In this document: piece by piece, positions 8,003 to 14,863 of the stretch
Layout: every line of letters begins with the position of its first letter
How positions within the stretch are numbered: the first letter of the stretch is position 1
From: WVZL01 sp041862375
GTDB lineage: Bacteria > Acidobacteriota > Aminicenantia > Aminicenantales > Aminicenantaceae
Length of the DNA stretch: 64,000 bases
Direction of reading: 5' to 3'
Assembly: GCA_041862375.1 (NCBI GenBank)
Contig: JBGVTE010000058.1
Span: 60,048 to 124,047 of the forward strand
Made by a program: the position numbers and the translations under genes
The notes under the pieces: model-generated
Told to the model about the DNA's origin: nothing
The model's database searches: none
What the model saw: the letters and a program-made list of their open reading frames with translations, nothing else

Positions 8003-10519
8003 ATGCTGGAAGAGATTAGAATAAAAGGTGCCGCTCAGCACAATCTTAAGAAAATAGATATAAACCTCCCCAGGAATAAGCTGATTGTTGTGACTGGGCC
8101 CAGTGGATCTGGAAAATCTTCCCTTGCCTTTGAGACCATCTTTGCAGAAGGACAGAGACGCTACATAGAATGCCTCTCTGCCTATGCCCGTCAGTATATA
8201 GAACAGATGGAAAAGCCAGAGGTTGAATCTATTTCGGGCATTTCCCCTTCCATCTCGATCGACCAAAAAACTATATCAACTAATCCCCGATCCACAGTGG
8301 GAACCATAACAGAAATCTACGATTTTATGCGCCTTCTCTACTCCAGGGTAGGAACTCCCCATTGTCCTTGCTGTGGAAGAGAGGTAACCGCTCAAACTTC
8401 TGAACAGATATTGAAGAGAATTACAGAATCTCATTCTGACCAAAAAGTTAAAATCCTATCTCCTCTCGTTAGAGGACGCAAAGGGGAATATCATCGTCTC
8501 TTCGATAAATTGAGAAAAAAGGGATTCCAGCGTTCCCGCGTAGACGGTCAGATAAGAGATTTAGAAGATACTTCCTATCTTGAAAAGACAAAAAAACACA
8601 ACATAGAAGTTTTAGTGGATGAAATAAAAATTTCCTTGGAATCGGAGCGAAGACTAAAAGAAGCTACTGAGAGAGCATTTGAGATGGCTGGAGGAGATCT
8701 TTTGTTGTTGAAGGAAGATGGGAGGGAGGTCTATTATTCATTAAAGCTGCTCTGTCCTTATTGTGAGATTAGTTTACCTGAACTTGAGCCGAGAAGCTTC
8801 TCCTTTAACAGCCCTTATGGTGCCTGTTCTCAATGCCATGGTCTGGGTTTTCTAACGACCCTCAATGAATGGGGTGAAGTAGAGCTTACAGATGAAGTCT
8901 GTTCCCTTTGCCATGGGAGCAGGCTGAGGAAAGAAAGCTTGGGAGTCACAATTGACAGCAGTAATATTTATGAGCTAAGTTCACTTCCAGTGAGCACCTT
9001 GATTGATAAGCTCTCATCCTTGAAGTTTTTAGGCTCTCAGAAACTTATAGCTACAAGAATTCTAAAAGAAATAATTTCACGTCTCCAGATTATGGTTGAA
9101 TTGGGTATTCCATACCTCCATTTAAATCGAACAACGTCATCTCTCTCTGGAGGAGAGGCCCAGCGTGTTCGTCTTAGCGCTCAGGTGGGCTCTCGGTTGA
9201 GAGGAGTTCTGTATGTCCTTGATGAGCCTACTATCGGGCTTCATCAAAGGGATAACGGACGGCTGATCTCTCTATTGAGAAACATAAGAGACTATGGGAA
9301 CTCAATTATTGTAGTTGAACATGATGAACAAACAATTCGCTCAGCTGACTATGTCCTGGACTTAGGACCAGGAGCAGGAGAAAGGGGAGGTTCTAAAGTT
9401 GCTGAGGGGAATTTATCCCAGATTTTGGATTCAACTCTATCTTTAACAGCTCAATATTTAAGACACGAGAAAAGCATTCCTGTCCCCTTAAAACGGAGAA
9501 ACCCAAAAGGTTGGATTGCAATTTTAAAGGCACAGGAGCACAATCTAAAGAACATTGATATCCGCATTCCATTGTCTGTTATGATTGCTGTAACAGGAGT
9601 CTCAGGCTCGGGAAAAAGCACTCTCATCTATGATATCCTCTATAAGGGGCTTATAAATATGCTCTACAAGGCTAAACAGAAGGTTGGCAAACACCAGGGA
9701 ATATCAGGAGTAGATCAGGTTGACAAAGTAATTTCTGTAGACCAAAAACCTATTGGAAGAACTCCTCGATCTAATCCTGCCACATACACAGGGCTCTTTA
9801 CTCCCTTACGGCAACTCTTCTCTCACACTTCAGAATCAAGGATAAGGGGTTATTCCCCAAGCCGGTTTAGCTTTAATCTCCATGGTGGACGCTGCGAGGA
9901 ATGTCAAGGAGCAGGATCAAAAAAAATTGAGATGCATTTCCTGCCTGATGTCTTCGTTACTTGTGACCGATGTCAAGGAAAACGATATAATAAGGAAACT
10001 CTCTCTGTTCGCTACAAGAATAAGAACATCGCAGATTATTTAGACATGACTGTGGATGAAGCTTACGAATATTTGAAAGCCCATCCTATTCTCAAGAGAA
10101 AACTGGCAATCTTGAAAAAAGTTGGCTTGGGTTACATCAGGCTTGGCCAACCTGCTCCAACTCTATCTGGAGGAGAAGCCCAGAGAATAAAATTGACCAA
10201 GGAGTTAGGTCGAAAAAGCACTGGCAAGACCCTCTTTCTTCTGGATGAACCCACTACAGGGCTCCATTTCGATGATGTCTTCAAACTTCTTGAGGTTCTC
10301 ACAGAGCTCATAAAGCTGGGTAATACCGTCATTATTATTGAGCATAACCTTGAAGTCATTAAATTTTCAGACTATATTATAGATTTGGGACCAGAAGGAG
10401 GAGAAGAAGGAGGTTGGATCATAGCTCAAGGTACTCCAGAAAAAGTAGCTCGGGTTAAAAATTCTTACACAGGACAATTCTTGAGGAAAGCTTTAGCCGG
10501 AGAAAAGGTGTTTACCTAA
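8003..10519 (+). CDS. uvrA: UvrA, excinuclease ABC ATPase subunit lacking the insertion domain
   Basis: 838 residues, about 100 shorter than most UvrA. Walker A motifs are at residues 31-38 ('GPSGSGKSS') and about 530 ('GVSGSGKST'), with ABC signatures 'LSGGEAQR' in both halves. The UvrB-binding domain with its CPCC zinc site (about 117-240) is present. The second-half zinc finger 'CEECQGAG...CDRCQGKR' is intact. The missing part lies in the first signature domain: 'ACSQCHGLGF' runs after only about 17 residues into 'EVCSLCHGSRL', where other UvrAs carry a DNA-contacting insertion domain of roughly 90-110 residues. UvrA recognises bulky DNA damage and loads UvrB. It leads an operon with holB (2-base gap). 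Confidence 0.95.
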   Translation: MLEEIRIKGAAQHNLKKIDINLPRNKLIVVTGPSGSGKSSLAFETIFAEGQRRYIECLSAYARQYIEQMEKPEVESISGISPSISIDQKTISTNPRSTVGTITEIYDFMRLLYSRVGTPHCPCCGREVTAQTSEQILKRITESHSDQKVKILSPLVRGRKGEYHRLFDKLRKKGFQRSRVDGQIRDLEDTSYLEKTKKHNIEVLVDEIKISLESERRLKEATERAFEMAGGDLLLLKEDGREVYYSLKLLCPYCEISLPELEPRSFSFNSPYGACSQCHGLGFLTTLNEWGEVELTDEVCSLCHGSRLRKESLGVTIDSSNIYELSSLPVSTLIDKLSSLKFLGSQKLIATRILKEIISRLQIMVELGIPYLHLNRTTSSLSGGEAQRVRLSAQVGSRLRGVLYVLDEPTIGLHQRDNGRLISLLRNIRDYGNSIIVVEHDEQTIRSADYVLDLGPGAGERGGSKVAEGNLSQILDSTLSLTAQYLRHEKSIPVPLKRRNPKGWIAILKAQEHNLKNIDIRIPLSVMIAVTGVSGSGKSTLIYDILYKGLINMLYKAKQKVGKHQGISGVDQVDKVISVDQKPIGRTPRSNPATYTGLFTPLRQLFSHTSESRIRGYSPSRFSFNLHGGRCEECQGAGSKKIEMHFLPDVFVTCDRCQGKRYNKETLSVRYKNKNIADYLDMTVDEAYEYLKAHPILKRKLAILKKVGLGYIRLGQPAPTLSGGEAQRIKLTKELGRKSTGKTLFLLDEPTTGLHFDDVFKLLEVLTELIKLGNTVIIIEHNLEVIKFSDYIIDLGPEGGEEGGWIIAQGTPEKVARVKNSYTGQFLRKALAGEKVFT

Positions 10520-10521
10520 AG

Positions 10522-11514
10522 ATGGCTTTTAAGGATATCCCTGGTAATTTACATGTAAAACAAATCCTTCGGAAGTCTCTTCAAAAAAGAGGAATTCCTA
10601 ATTCTCTCCTTTTTACTGGGCCAGAAGGAGTCGGGAAAAAAGAAGTGGCTATGGTAATCGCTAAGGCCCTAAATTGTGAAAAGAAGGAGGACGATGCATG
10701 TGAAACTTGTGCCCCCTGTAGAGCGATAAGCAAAGGAAATTTTCCTGACGTGATTACTATTACTCCTGGTGGCAATGTTGTCAAAATCGATCAGATAAGG
10801 CTCGTGAAACAAACCGCCTACCTTAAACCCATGGTCGGGAAGAAGAGAGTTTTCATCGTGACCGAAGCTGAAAAAATGACAGAAGAAGCAGCCAATTCAT
10901 TCCTTAAGATACTGGAAGAACCTCCTTCTTTCTCTCATATCATCCTCGTAACAAATAATTCATACCTTATACTACCAACTATAAAATCTCGCTGTCAGAT
11001 CCTGTGTTTTTCTCCTGTTTCCAAAGAAGAAATAGAAAAAATACTTATCGAGAGAGGGCATAAGAAAGAGCATGCCAAGCTGATTCCCTTGCTCGTTCGA
11101 GGAAATCTTGAACATGCTTTGAGCCTCGAATGGGAAGAAGTCCTAAACAAAAGAAGAAAAGCCTGGAAACTCTTTCTATCTCTTCTCAAAAAAAATGAGA
11201 TGTCTCTTTTTTTGAAGGACTATACATTTTATAAAAAAAACATAATCAAGGATGAGTTAGAGGAAATTTTAGAATTAATTTCCTCTTTCTGTCGTGACTG
11301 TATTGTAGTTAAAGAAAAAGGCGATTTTTGCTTTCTCTTAAATCCTGACTACATAGACAAAATCCGGGAAGAGGAGAAACACTTAAGCCTCAATAAATTA
11401 ATGGATTATTTGAATCAAATTGATTTTACTCTTTACGCTTTGCGCAAAAATTTAAATGTAAATCTCCTTATTAGCTCGTTTTTCTCAAGTTTCATGGAAA
11501 AGGAACATGCCTGA
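10522..11514 (+). CDS. holB: DNA polymerase III delta-prime subunit (clamp loader)
   Basis: 330 residues. AAA+ fold with P-loop-like 'TGPEGVGKKE' at about 33-42 and a zinc-binding cysteine cluster ('CEKKEDDACETCAPC', about 50-64). 'LKILEEPPSFSHIILVTNN' and 'KSRCQIL' are hallmarks of the DnaX/HolB family. The short length and lack of a long tau-like tail favour delta-prime over DnaX. It is part of the complex that loads the sliding clamp. Lies 2 bases after uvrA and overlaps the PSP1 gene by 8 bases; holB followed by a PSP1 gene is a common arrangement (holB-yaaT in Bacillus). Confidence 0.9.
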   Translation: MAFKDIPGNLHVKQILRKSLQKRGIPNSLLFTGPEGVGKKEVAMVIAKALNCEKKEDDACETCAPCRAISKGNFPDVITITPGGNVVKIDQIRLVKQTAYLKPMVGKKRVFIVTEAEKMTEEAANSFLKILEEPPSFSHIILVTNNSYLILPTIKSRCQILCFSPVSKEEIEKILIERGHKKEHAKLIPLLVRGNLEHALSLEWEEVLNKRRKAWKLFLSLLKKNEMSLFLKDYTFYKKNIIKDELEEILELISSFCRDCIVVKEKGDFCFLLNPDYIDKIREEEKHLSLNKLMDYLNQIDFTLYALRKNLNVNLLISSFFSSFMEKEHA

Positions 11515-12187
11515 AATCATCTGTATGTTATCAGAACGATCTGGAAAGGTAATTAAGGTTACAAAAGGAAAGGAGGATCTACAGATAGGTGATTTCTGCC
11601 TGGTTGAATCTGAGTTTGGAGGAGATTTGGCAGTTGTTATCGATATATCGAGTGAGATATGCAATCATCATAAATTTTCCAAAGGCGCTGCTAAGATTAT
11701 TCGTAAAGCCACGGAAGAGGACAAAAAGAAATTCAAATGGCTTAAAGAAAAGGAAAAAAGGGCCTTTGATTTTTGTTTAAAAAGGATTAAGACCAGAAAT
11801 TTGCCGATGAAATTAGCTATGGTTCGCTACTTCTTTGACGAAAAAAAAGGGATATTCTATTACACTGCAGACGGCCGGATTGATTTTAGACAGCTTGTCA
11901 AAGATCTGGCTAAAGAATTCAAGATGAGGATCGAGATGAGGCAGGTAGGGGTACGAGATGAAGCCAAGATGATTGGAGGTATGGGAGTCTGTGGACGCCC
12001 TCTTTGCTGTTTTAGTTTCATGAAATCCTTTGAGCCAGTTACTATCCAAAAGGCCAAAAAGCAGCAGATTGTGATTAATCCCACAAAAATCTCAGGATTG
12101 TGTGGCCGCTTGATGTGTTGCCTGGCCTTTGAAGAAGAAAGTCGAGGACGAATGTATGCCGAAGAAGAAAAAGTAGAAGAGGATTGA
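11507..12187 (+). CDS. PSP1 domain protein (RicT/YaaT-like)
   Basis: 226 residues. PSP1 C-terminal region from about residue 60 to 190, with the family's cysteine motifs 'VCGRPLCC' and 'LCGRLMCCLAFE'. In Bacillus, RicT (YaaT) with RicA and RicF forms a cysteine-rich Fe-S complex that influences RNase Y-dependent RNA processing and phosphorelay activity. The function here is by analogy only. The gene starts inside the end of holB (8-base overlap). Confidence 0.88.
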   Translation: MPEIICMLSERSGKVIKVTKGKEDLQIGDFCLVESEFGGDLAVVIDISSEICNHHKFSKGAAKIIRKATEEDKKKFKWLKEKEKRAFDFCLKRIKTRNLPMKLAMVRYFFDEKKGIFYYTADGRIDFRQLVKDLAKEFKMRIEMRQVGVRDEAKMIGGMGVCGRPLCCFSFMKSFEPVTIQKAKKQQIVINPTKISGLCGRLMCCLAFEEESRGRMYAEEEKVEED

Positions 12188-12201
12188 ATTGAAAAGGAAG
12201 A

Positions 12202-12238
12202 CGGTTCTATCTTTCTCTACAAGGAAAAAATAGAACCG
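12202..12238. repeat. Perfect 9-bp inverted repeat, REP-like or bidirectional terminator
   Basis: CGGTTCTAT (12202-12210) and ATAGAACCG (12230-12238) flank a 19-base loop between the convergent ends of the PSP1 and anti-sigma genes. The inner part is A/T-rich, which could extend pairing. There is no clean U-tract, so the role as a terminator is uncertain. The arm sequence recurs at 34959 as ATAGAACCGTCCCC. Confidence 0.6.
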
Positions 12239-12262
12239 CCCTCAATTTGCTCAATTTGGATT

Positions 12263-12922
12263 TTATCGATGTGGCTCAATCTGAACAATTGTGAATTGAA
12301 CCTTACCGGAGTTAGCAATTAAAGCTCCTTGAGGAGAAAAAGCTTTTACCTGCCAAGAATAAACATGATCCCTTCTGAGGACACTTTTTATATTTTCTGG
12401 AACAGGAAGAATAATATTTTTTGTATTAGCTGCCCAGATAAGTTCATTGCCTGAGTAAAGTGAGATTCTGTACTCTACATTTTCTCCCAATCCTTCCCAC
12501 CTAAATTGAGTAGGGATTGCTTTTAAATCTTCCACAGGAGCAAAAAGTGCAATGGATTTTCCTCGAACTATTTCTTCTTTATCTAGGATAAATTGTGTCG
12601 GAGTTTTTTTGAGGAGAGGAACAACACCCAAAAAGATTATGAGGAACAATGCCACTGTCGCTGTGGCCAAGGCCCACTGCTTAGGAGTGAGAAAAGTAAA
12701 GATTTTTTCAAAGGAAAACACTTCCTTCTCCACACTCACATCTTCTTCGAAAATCAAGTGTCCTTTGTTTTTGACCACTGCGATGAGTTCATCCCGCTCA
12801 ACCATTTTTTCGAAACAGTGTTGACAATTGAAATAGTGTTCTTCGAATCTTTCCCTATCGCCTTCACTTAGCTTATTAAGTAAATAGTCATCAATCGAAT
12901 CTTCAAATTTACATCTTCGCAT
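12263..12922 (-). CDS. Anti-sigma factor, zinc-finger (zf-HC2) type, single-pass membrane protein
   Basis: Start chosen at 12922 (MRRCKF), which has AAGGT spaced 7 bases upstream. An upstream TTG at 12949 is less likely. 219 residues. The N-terminal domain carries the anti-sigma zinc motif H-x3-C-x2-C ('EEHYFNCQHCFEK', about residues 29-41) preceded by a Cys near residue 4. A transmembrane helix lies at about 93-115 ('WALATATVALFLIIFLGVVP'). The outer domain resembles a fibronectin/Ig-like sensor ('QFRWEGLGENVEYRISLY', 'HVYSWQVKAFSPQG'). It lies 66 bases downstream of the sigma factor gene, so the two probably form a sigma/anti-sigma pair. Confidence 0.85.
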   Translation of the reverse strand: MRRCKFEDSIDDYLLNKLSEGDRERFEEHYFNCQHCFEKMVERDELIAVVKNKGHLIFEEDVSVEKEVFSFEKIFTFLTPKQWALATATVALFLIIFLGVVPLLKKTPTQFILDKEEIVRGKSIALFAPVEDLKAIPTQFRWEGLGENVEYRISLYSGNELIWAANTKNIILPVPENIKSVLRRDHVYSWQVKAFSPQGALIANSGKVQFTIVQIEPHR

Positions 12923-12952
12923 TGTCTTACCTTCTTTTCTCAATTTCAACAG

Positions 12953-12962
12953 TTTAGTCGGA
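12953..12962 (-). promoter_or_regulatory. TCCGACTAAA motif upstream of the anti-sigma gene
   Basis: On the minus strand TCCGACTAAA lies 30 bases before the anti-sigma ATG. The same ten bases occur in the same orientation 17 bases before the HD-GYP gene (13845-13854). They could be a site for a shared regulator or part of an alternative sigma promoter. Confidence 0.3.
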
Positions 12963-12988
12963 TGAGACTAGGATAAATGGAAAAAAGT

Positions 12989-13480
12989 TCATTCTTTTAT
13001 CATTTTTTTTAGAAGCTTCTGAGCATAGTCCACTCGTTCACTCACTTGACTTGGAGAAATCCCGAGTTCTTGAGCAACATCATTCCGTGAAAGACCCTTA
13101 TAATAATAAAGGTGTAAAACTTTTCTGTATTTAGGCTTTAATTTTTTTATAGCCAGTGCTAAAATTTCAGCCTTTTCTTTATTTTCAAGAACTTCATGAG
13201 GTGTCTGGAAGCTGAAAGGATCTGGATAGTGCTTCAACACCTTAGTCTTCTCCCTGATATAATCAACGATGCGGCGGCTACATACAGTGTATATAAATGT
13301 TCCCAGAGAAGATTCTCCCCTAAATTCTCCCTTTTTTAGTTTTTCTATCACATTAGTGATAATCTCACTAACAACATCTTCACACTCGGGATTGAGGTAA
13401 CCCAGGGATTTTTTTACTCTAAAGCTAACGATTGGCTTGTATTTTACGATGATCTCTTCTAAATCAATCCCTTTTTTCAT
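12989..13480 (-). CDS. RNA polymerase sigma factor, sigma-70/ECF-like
   Basis: Sigma-70 family protein with region 2 ('EDVVSEIITNVIEKL', 'GTFIYTVCSRRIVDYIREK') and region 4 ('LHLYYYKGLSRNDVAQELGISPSQVSERVDYAQKLLKK', a helix-turn-helix near the C-terminus). The open frame runs back to 13546, but a consensus promoter (13503-13531) lies inside that extension. The first start downstream of the predicted transcription start is ATG 13480 (MKKGIDLEE), giving 163 residues. The ribosome site (AAAAGAA) is poor. It is followed by the anti-sigma gene and probably activates a small regulon, possibly including its own locus. Confidence 0.87.
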   Translation of the reverse strand: MKKGIDLEEIIVKYKPIVSFRVKKSLGYLNPECEDVVSEIITNVIEKLKKGEFRGESSLGTFIYTVCSRRIVDYIREKTKVLKHYPDPFSFQTPHEVLENKEKAEILALAIKKLKPKYRKVLHLYYYKGLSRNDVAQELGISPSQVSERVDYAQKLLKKMIKE

Positions 13481-13502
13481 TTCTTTTATTTTAGTTTTTG
13501 AC

Positions 13503-13531
13503 ATTATAAGCATTACAGATGACATTGACAA
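13503..13531 (-). promoter_or_regulatory. Consensus sigma-70 promoter of the sigma/anti-sigma operon
   Basis: Minus strand: TTGTCA (13526-13531, 5 of 6), exactly 17 bases, then TATAAT (13503-13508, 6 of 6). The predicted start site near 13496 leaves a leader of about 15 bases before ATG 13480. This box excludes the longer N-terminal versions of the sigma factor. Confidence 0.75.
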
Positions 13532-13601
13532 GCACAGAAATTTCAAATTCTCAGCATCCTTCTTCGACTAATCTTGCGTATCGGAAAAAAGAGAGACAAC
13601 A

Positions 13602-13775
13602 ATGGACACTGCACGAGCGGAAAAAGAAGGCATTAAGTTTCTTTCCTTCAGGCATAAAAAGATTTTTTTTGACTCCATTGAAAAAAGACAGAAGGAGCTG
13701 GCCTTTGAAGTTCTCGAAACCACTCGCAGGATTTCAGGAAAAAATGAGAATAAAAGTACCTGCCCTGAGGAATGA
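13602..13775 (+). CDS. Possible 57-residue small protein, unknown function
   Basis: An ATG at 13602 opens a 57-codon frame (MDTARAEKEGIKFLSFRH... ending TCPEE, then TGA). It lies between the left-reading sigma gene and the right-reading HD-GYP gene. The composition is that of a soluble, Lys/Glu-rich, mostly helical protein ('DSIEKRQKELAFEVLETTRR'). An overlapping 94-codon frame (13519-13803) is Ser/Arg/Lys-rich and looks like noise. Only a weak AGAGAGA ribosome site precedes the ATG. I do not recognise it; expression and conservation are unproven. Confidence 0.4.
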   Translation: MDTARAEKEGIKFLSFRHKKIFFDSIEKRQKELAFEVLETTRRISGKNENKSTCPEE

Positions 13776-13844
13776 CTTCAAATATCAGACTTTTAGTGAG
13801 TGATATGCATCATGAAAAATTCAATTTTTTATAGATTTGTCCGA

Positions 13845-13854
13845 CTAAAATAAT
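13845..13854 (+). promoter_or_regulatory. TCCGACTAAA motif upstream of the HD-GYP gene
   Basis: Second copy of the ten-base motif, 17 bases before the HD-GYP ATG. It reads on into ATAAT, so TAAAAT could serve as a -10-like element. See the copy before the anti-sigma gene at 12953-12962. Confidence 0.3.
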
Positions 13855-13866
13855 CTGGATGTAAAA

Positions 13867-14739
13867 ATGGAAAGAATAGCAAACATCGAAGAATTTGAAA
13901 GAATGGAAAATCTGTTTTATTCACACTTCGTTCCCCAGGAAGAAGAAGGGGATTGCTTCTCGTTTGATATTATAAAAAGAGAAGATAACAGAGATTCCGG
14001 TTTTTTAAGTCCTAGTTCTGGTTTAAAAATAGCGTCAGCTAAAAAAGTCTTGAGGAACTTGAACGAAAACCACACGAGGCTCTTTATGAATAATGGTTAT
14101 AGCTCCCTGGAAGATTCTCCAGAGAGGCAAAGGTTTTTCAATTCTAATATTCTCCATTTTATCGCAATTACTGATAAATACGAAGATTCGTTATATCATT
14201 CCCAACTGGTATCCAATTACACTCTTCTATTGACCCAATATCTTGGTATTGAAGACAGGGAATTTTTGACAGACATCGAAAGAGGAGCGTTACTCCACGA
14301 CATCGGGAAAATTGGAATTCCTCAATCTATATTGAGGAAACCTGGTTCTTTAACATATGAAGAGAAAGAAACTATCAAATACCATCCACTTTTTGGTTAT
14401 GAAATGATAAAAGAGTTTGATTTTCTAACAAAAGAAGCACAGGTTGTTCTGTATCACCATGAGCAGTATGATGGAAGCGGTTATCCCTATAGTCTGATAG
14501 GAAAAGAAATACCTCTCGAAGCAAGAATATTTGCTATAGCAGATACCCTTGATGCTATAACTTCTGATAGACCATATCGGGAAGGAACAAGTTTCGAAGA
14601 CGCTCGAGAAGAAATAGAGAGAAACAGCGGCACTCAATTTGATCCCCTTCTTGTAGATATCTTCCTCTCTATTCCCCTTGAAAAATTACAACAAATAAAA
14701 GAATCCCATGAAACTTACTCTTCAACTCTTATACACTGA
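13867..14739 (+). CDS. HD-GYP domain protein, probable cyclic-di-nucleotide phosphodiesterase
   Basis: 290 residues. The first ~95 residues are unlike any domain I recognise. The HD-GYP domain spans about 100-275, with 'HSQLVSNY', the metal-binding 'LLHDIGKIGIP', 'YHHEQYDGSGYP' and 'ARIFAIADTLDAITSDRPYR'. All catalytic residues expected for a c-di-GMP-type phosphodiesterase appear to be present. No membrane segment or receiver domain is present, so the N-terminus may be the sensory or partner-binding part. Its location next to a sigma/anti-sigma pair and a shared upstream motif suggests co-regulation (inference). Confidence 0.88.
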   Translation: MERIANIEEFERMENLFYSHFVPQEEEGDCFSFDIIKREDNRDSGFLSPSSGLKIASAKKVLRNLNENHTRLFMNNGYSSLEDSPERQRFFNSNILHFIAITDKYEDSLYHSQLVSNYTLLLTQYLGIEDREFLTDIERGALLHDIGKIGIPQSILRKPGSLTYEEKETIKYHPLFGYEMIKEFDFLTKEAQVVLYHHEQYDGSGYPYSLIGKEIPLEARIFAIADTLDAITSDRPYREGTSFEDAREEIERNSGTQFDPLLVDIFLSIPLEKLQQIKESHETYSSTLIH

Positions 14740-14863
14740 TTTTTACTGACTATTACTCCTTTCTTCAAAATTTTTCACCCAAAGCATCAGTCTGGATTTA
14801 CAAGTATCTCCCTGAGCCAGCAAAGGAAACTTGGAATTAAGGAAGAAATCTTATTATATGCTT

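Noticed and set aside
13519..13803. 94-codon right-reading frame overlapping the sigma promoter
   Set aside because: Ser/Arg/Lys-rich, overlaps the sigma gene's promoter on the other strand and competes with a more protein-like 57-codon frame.
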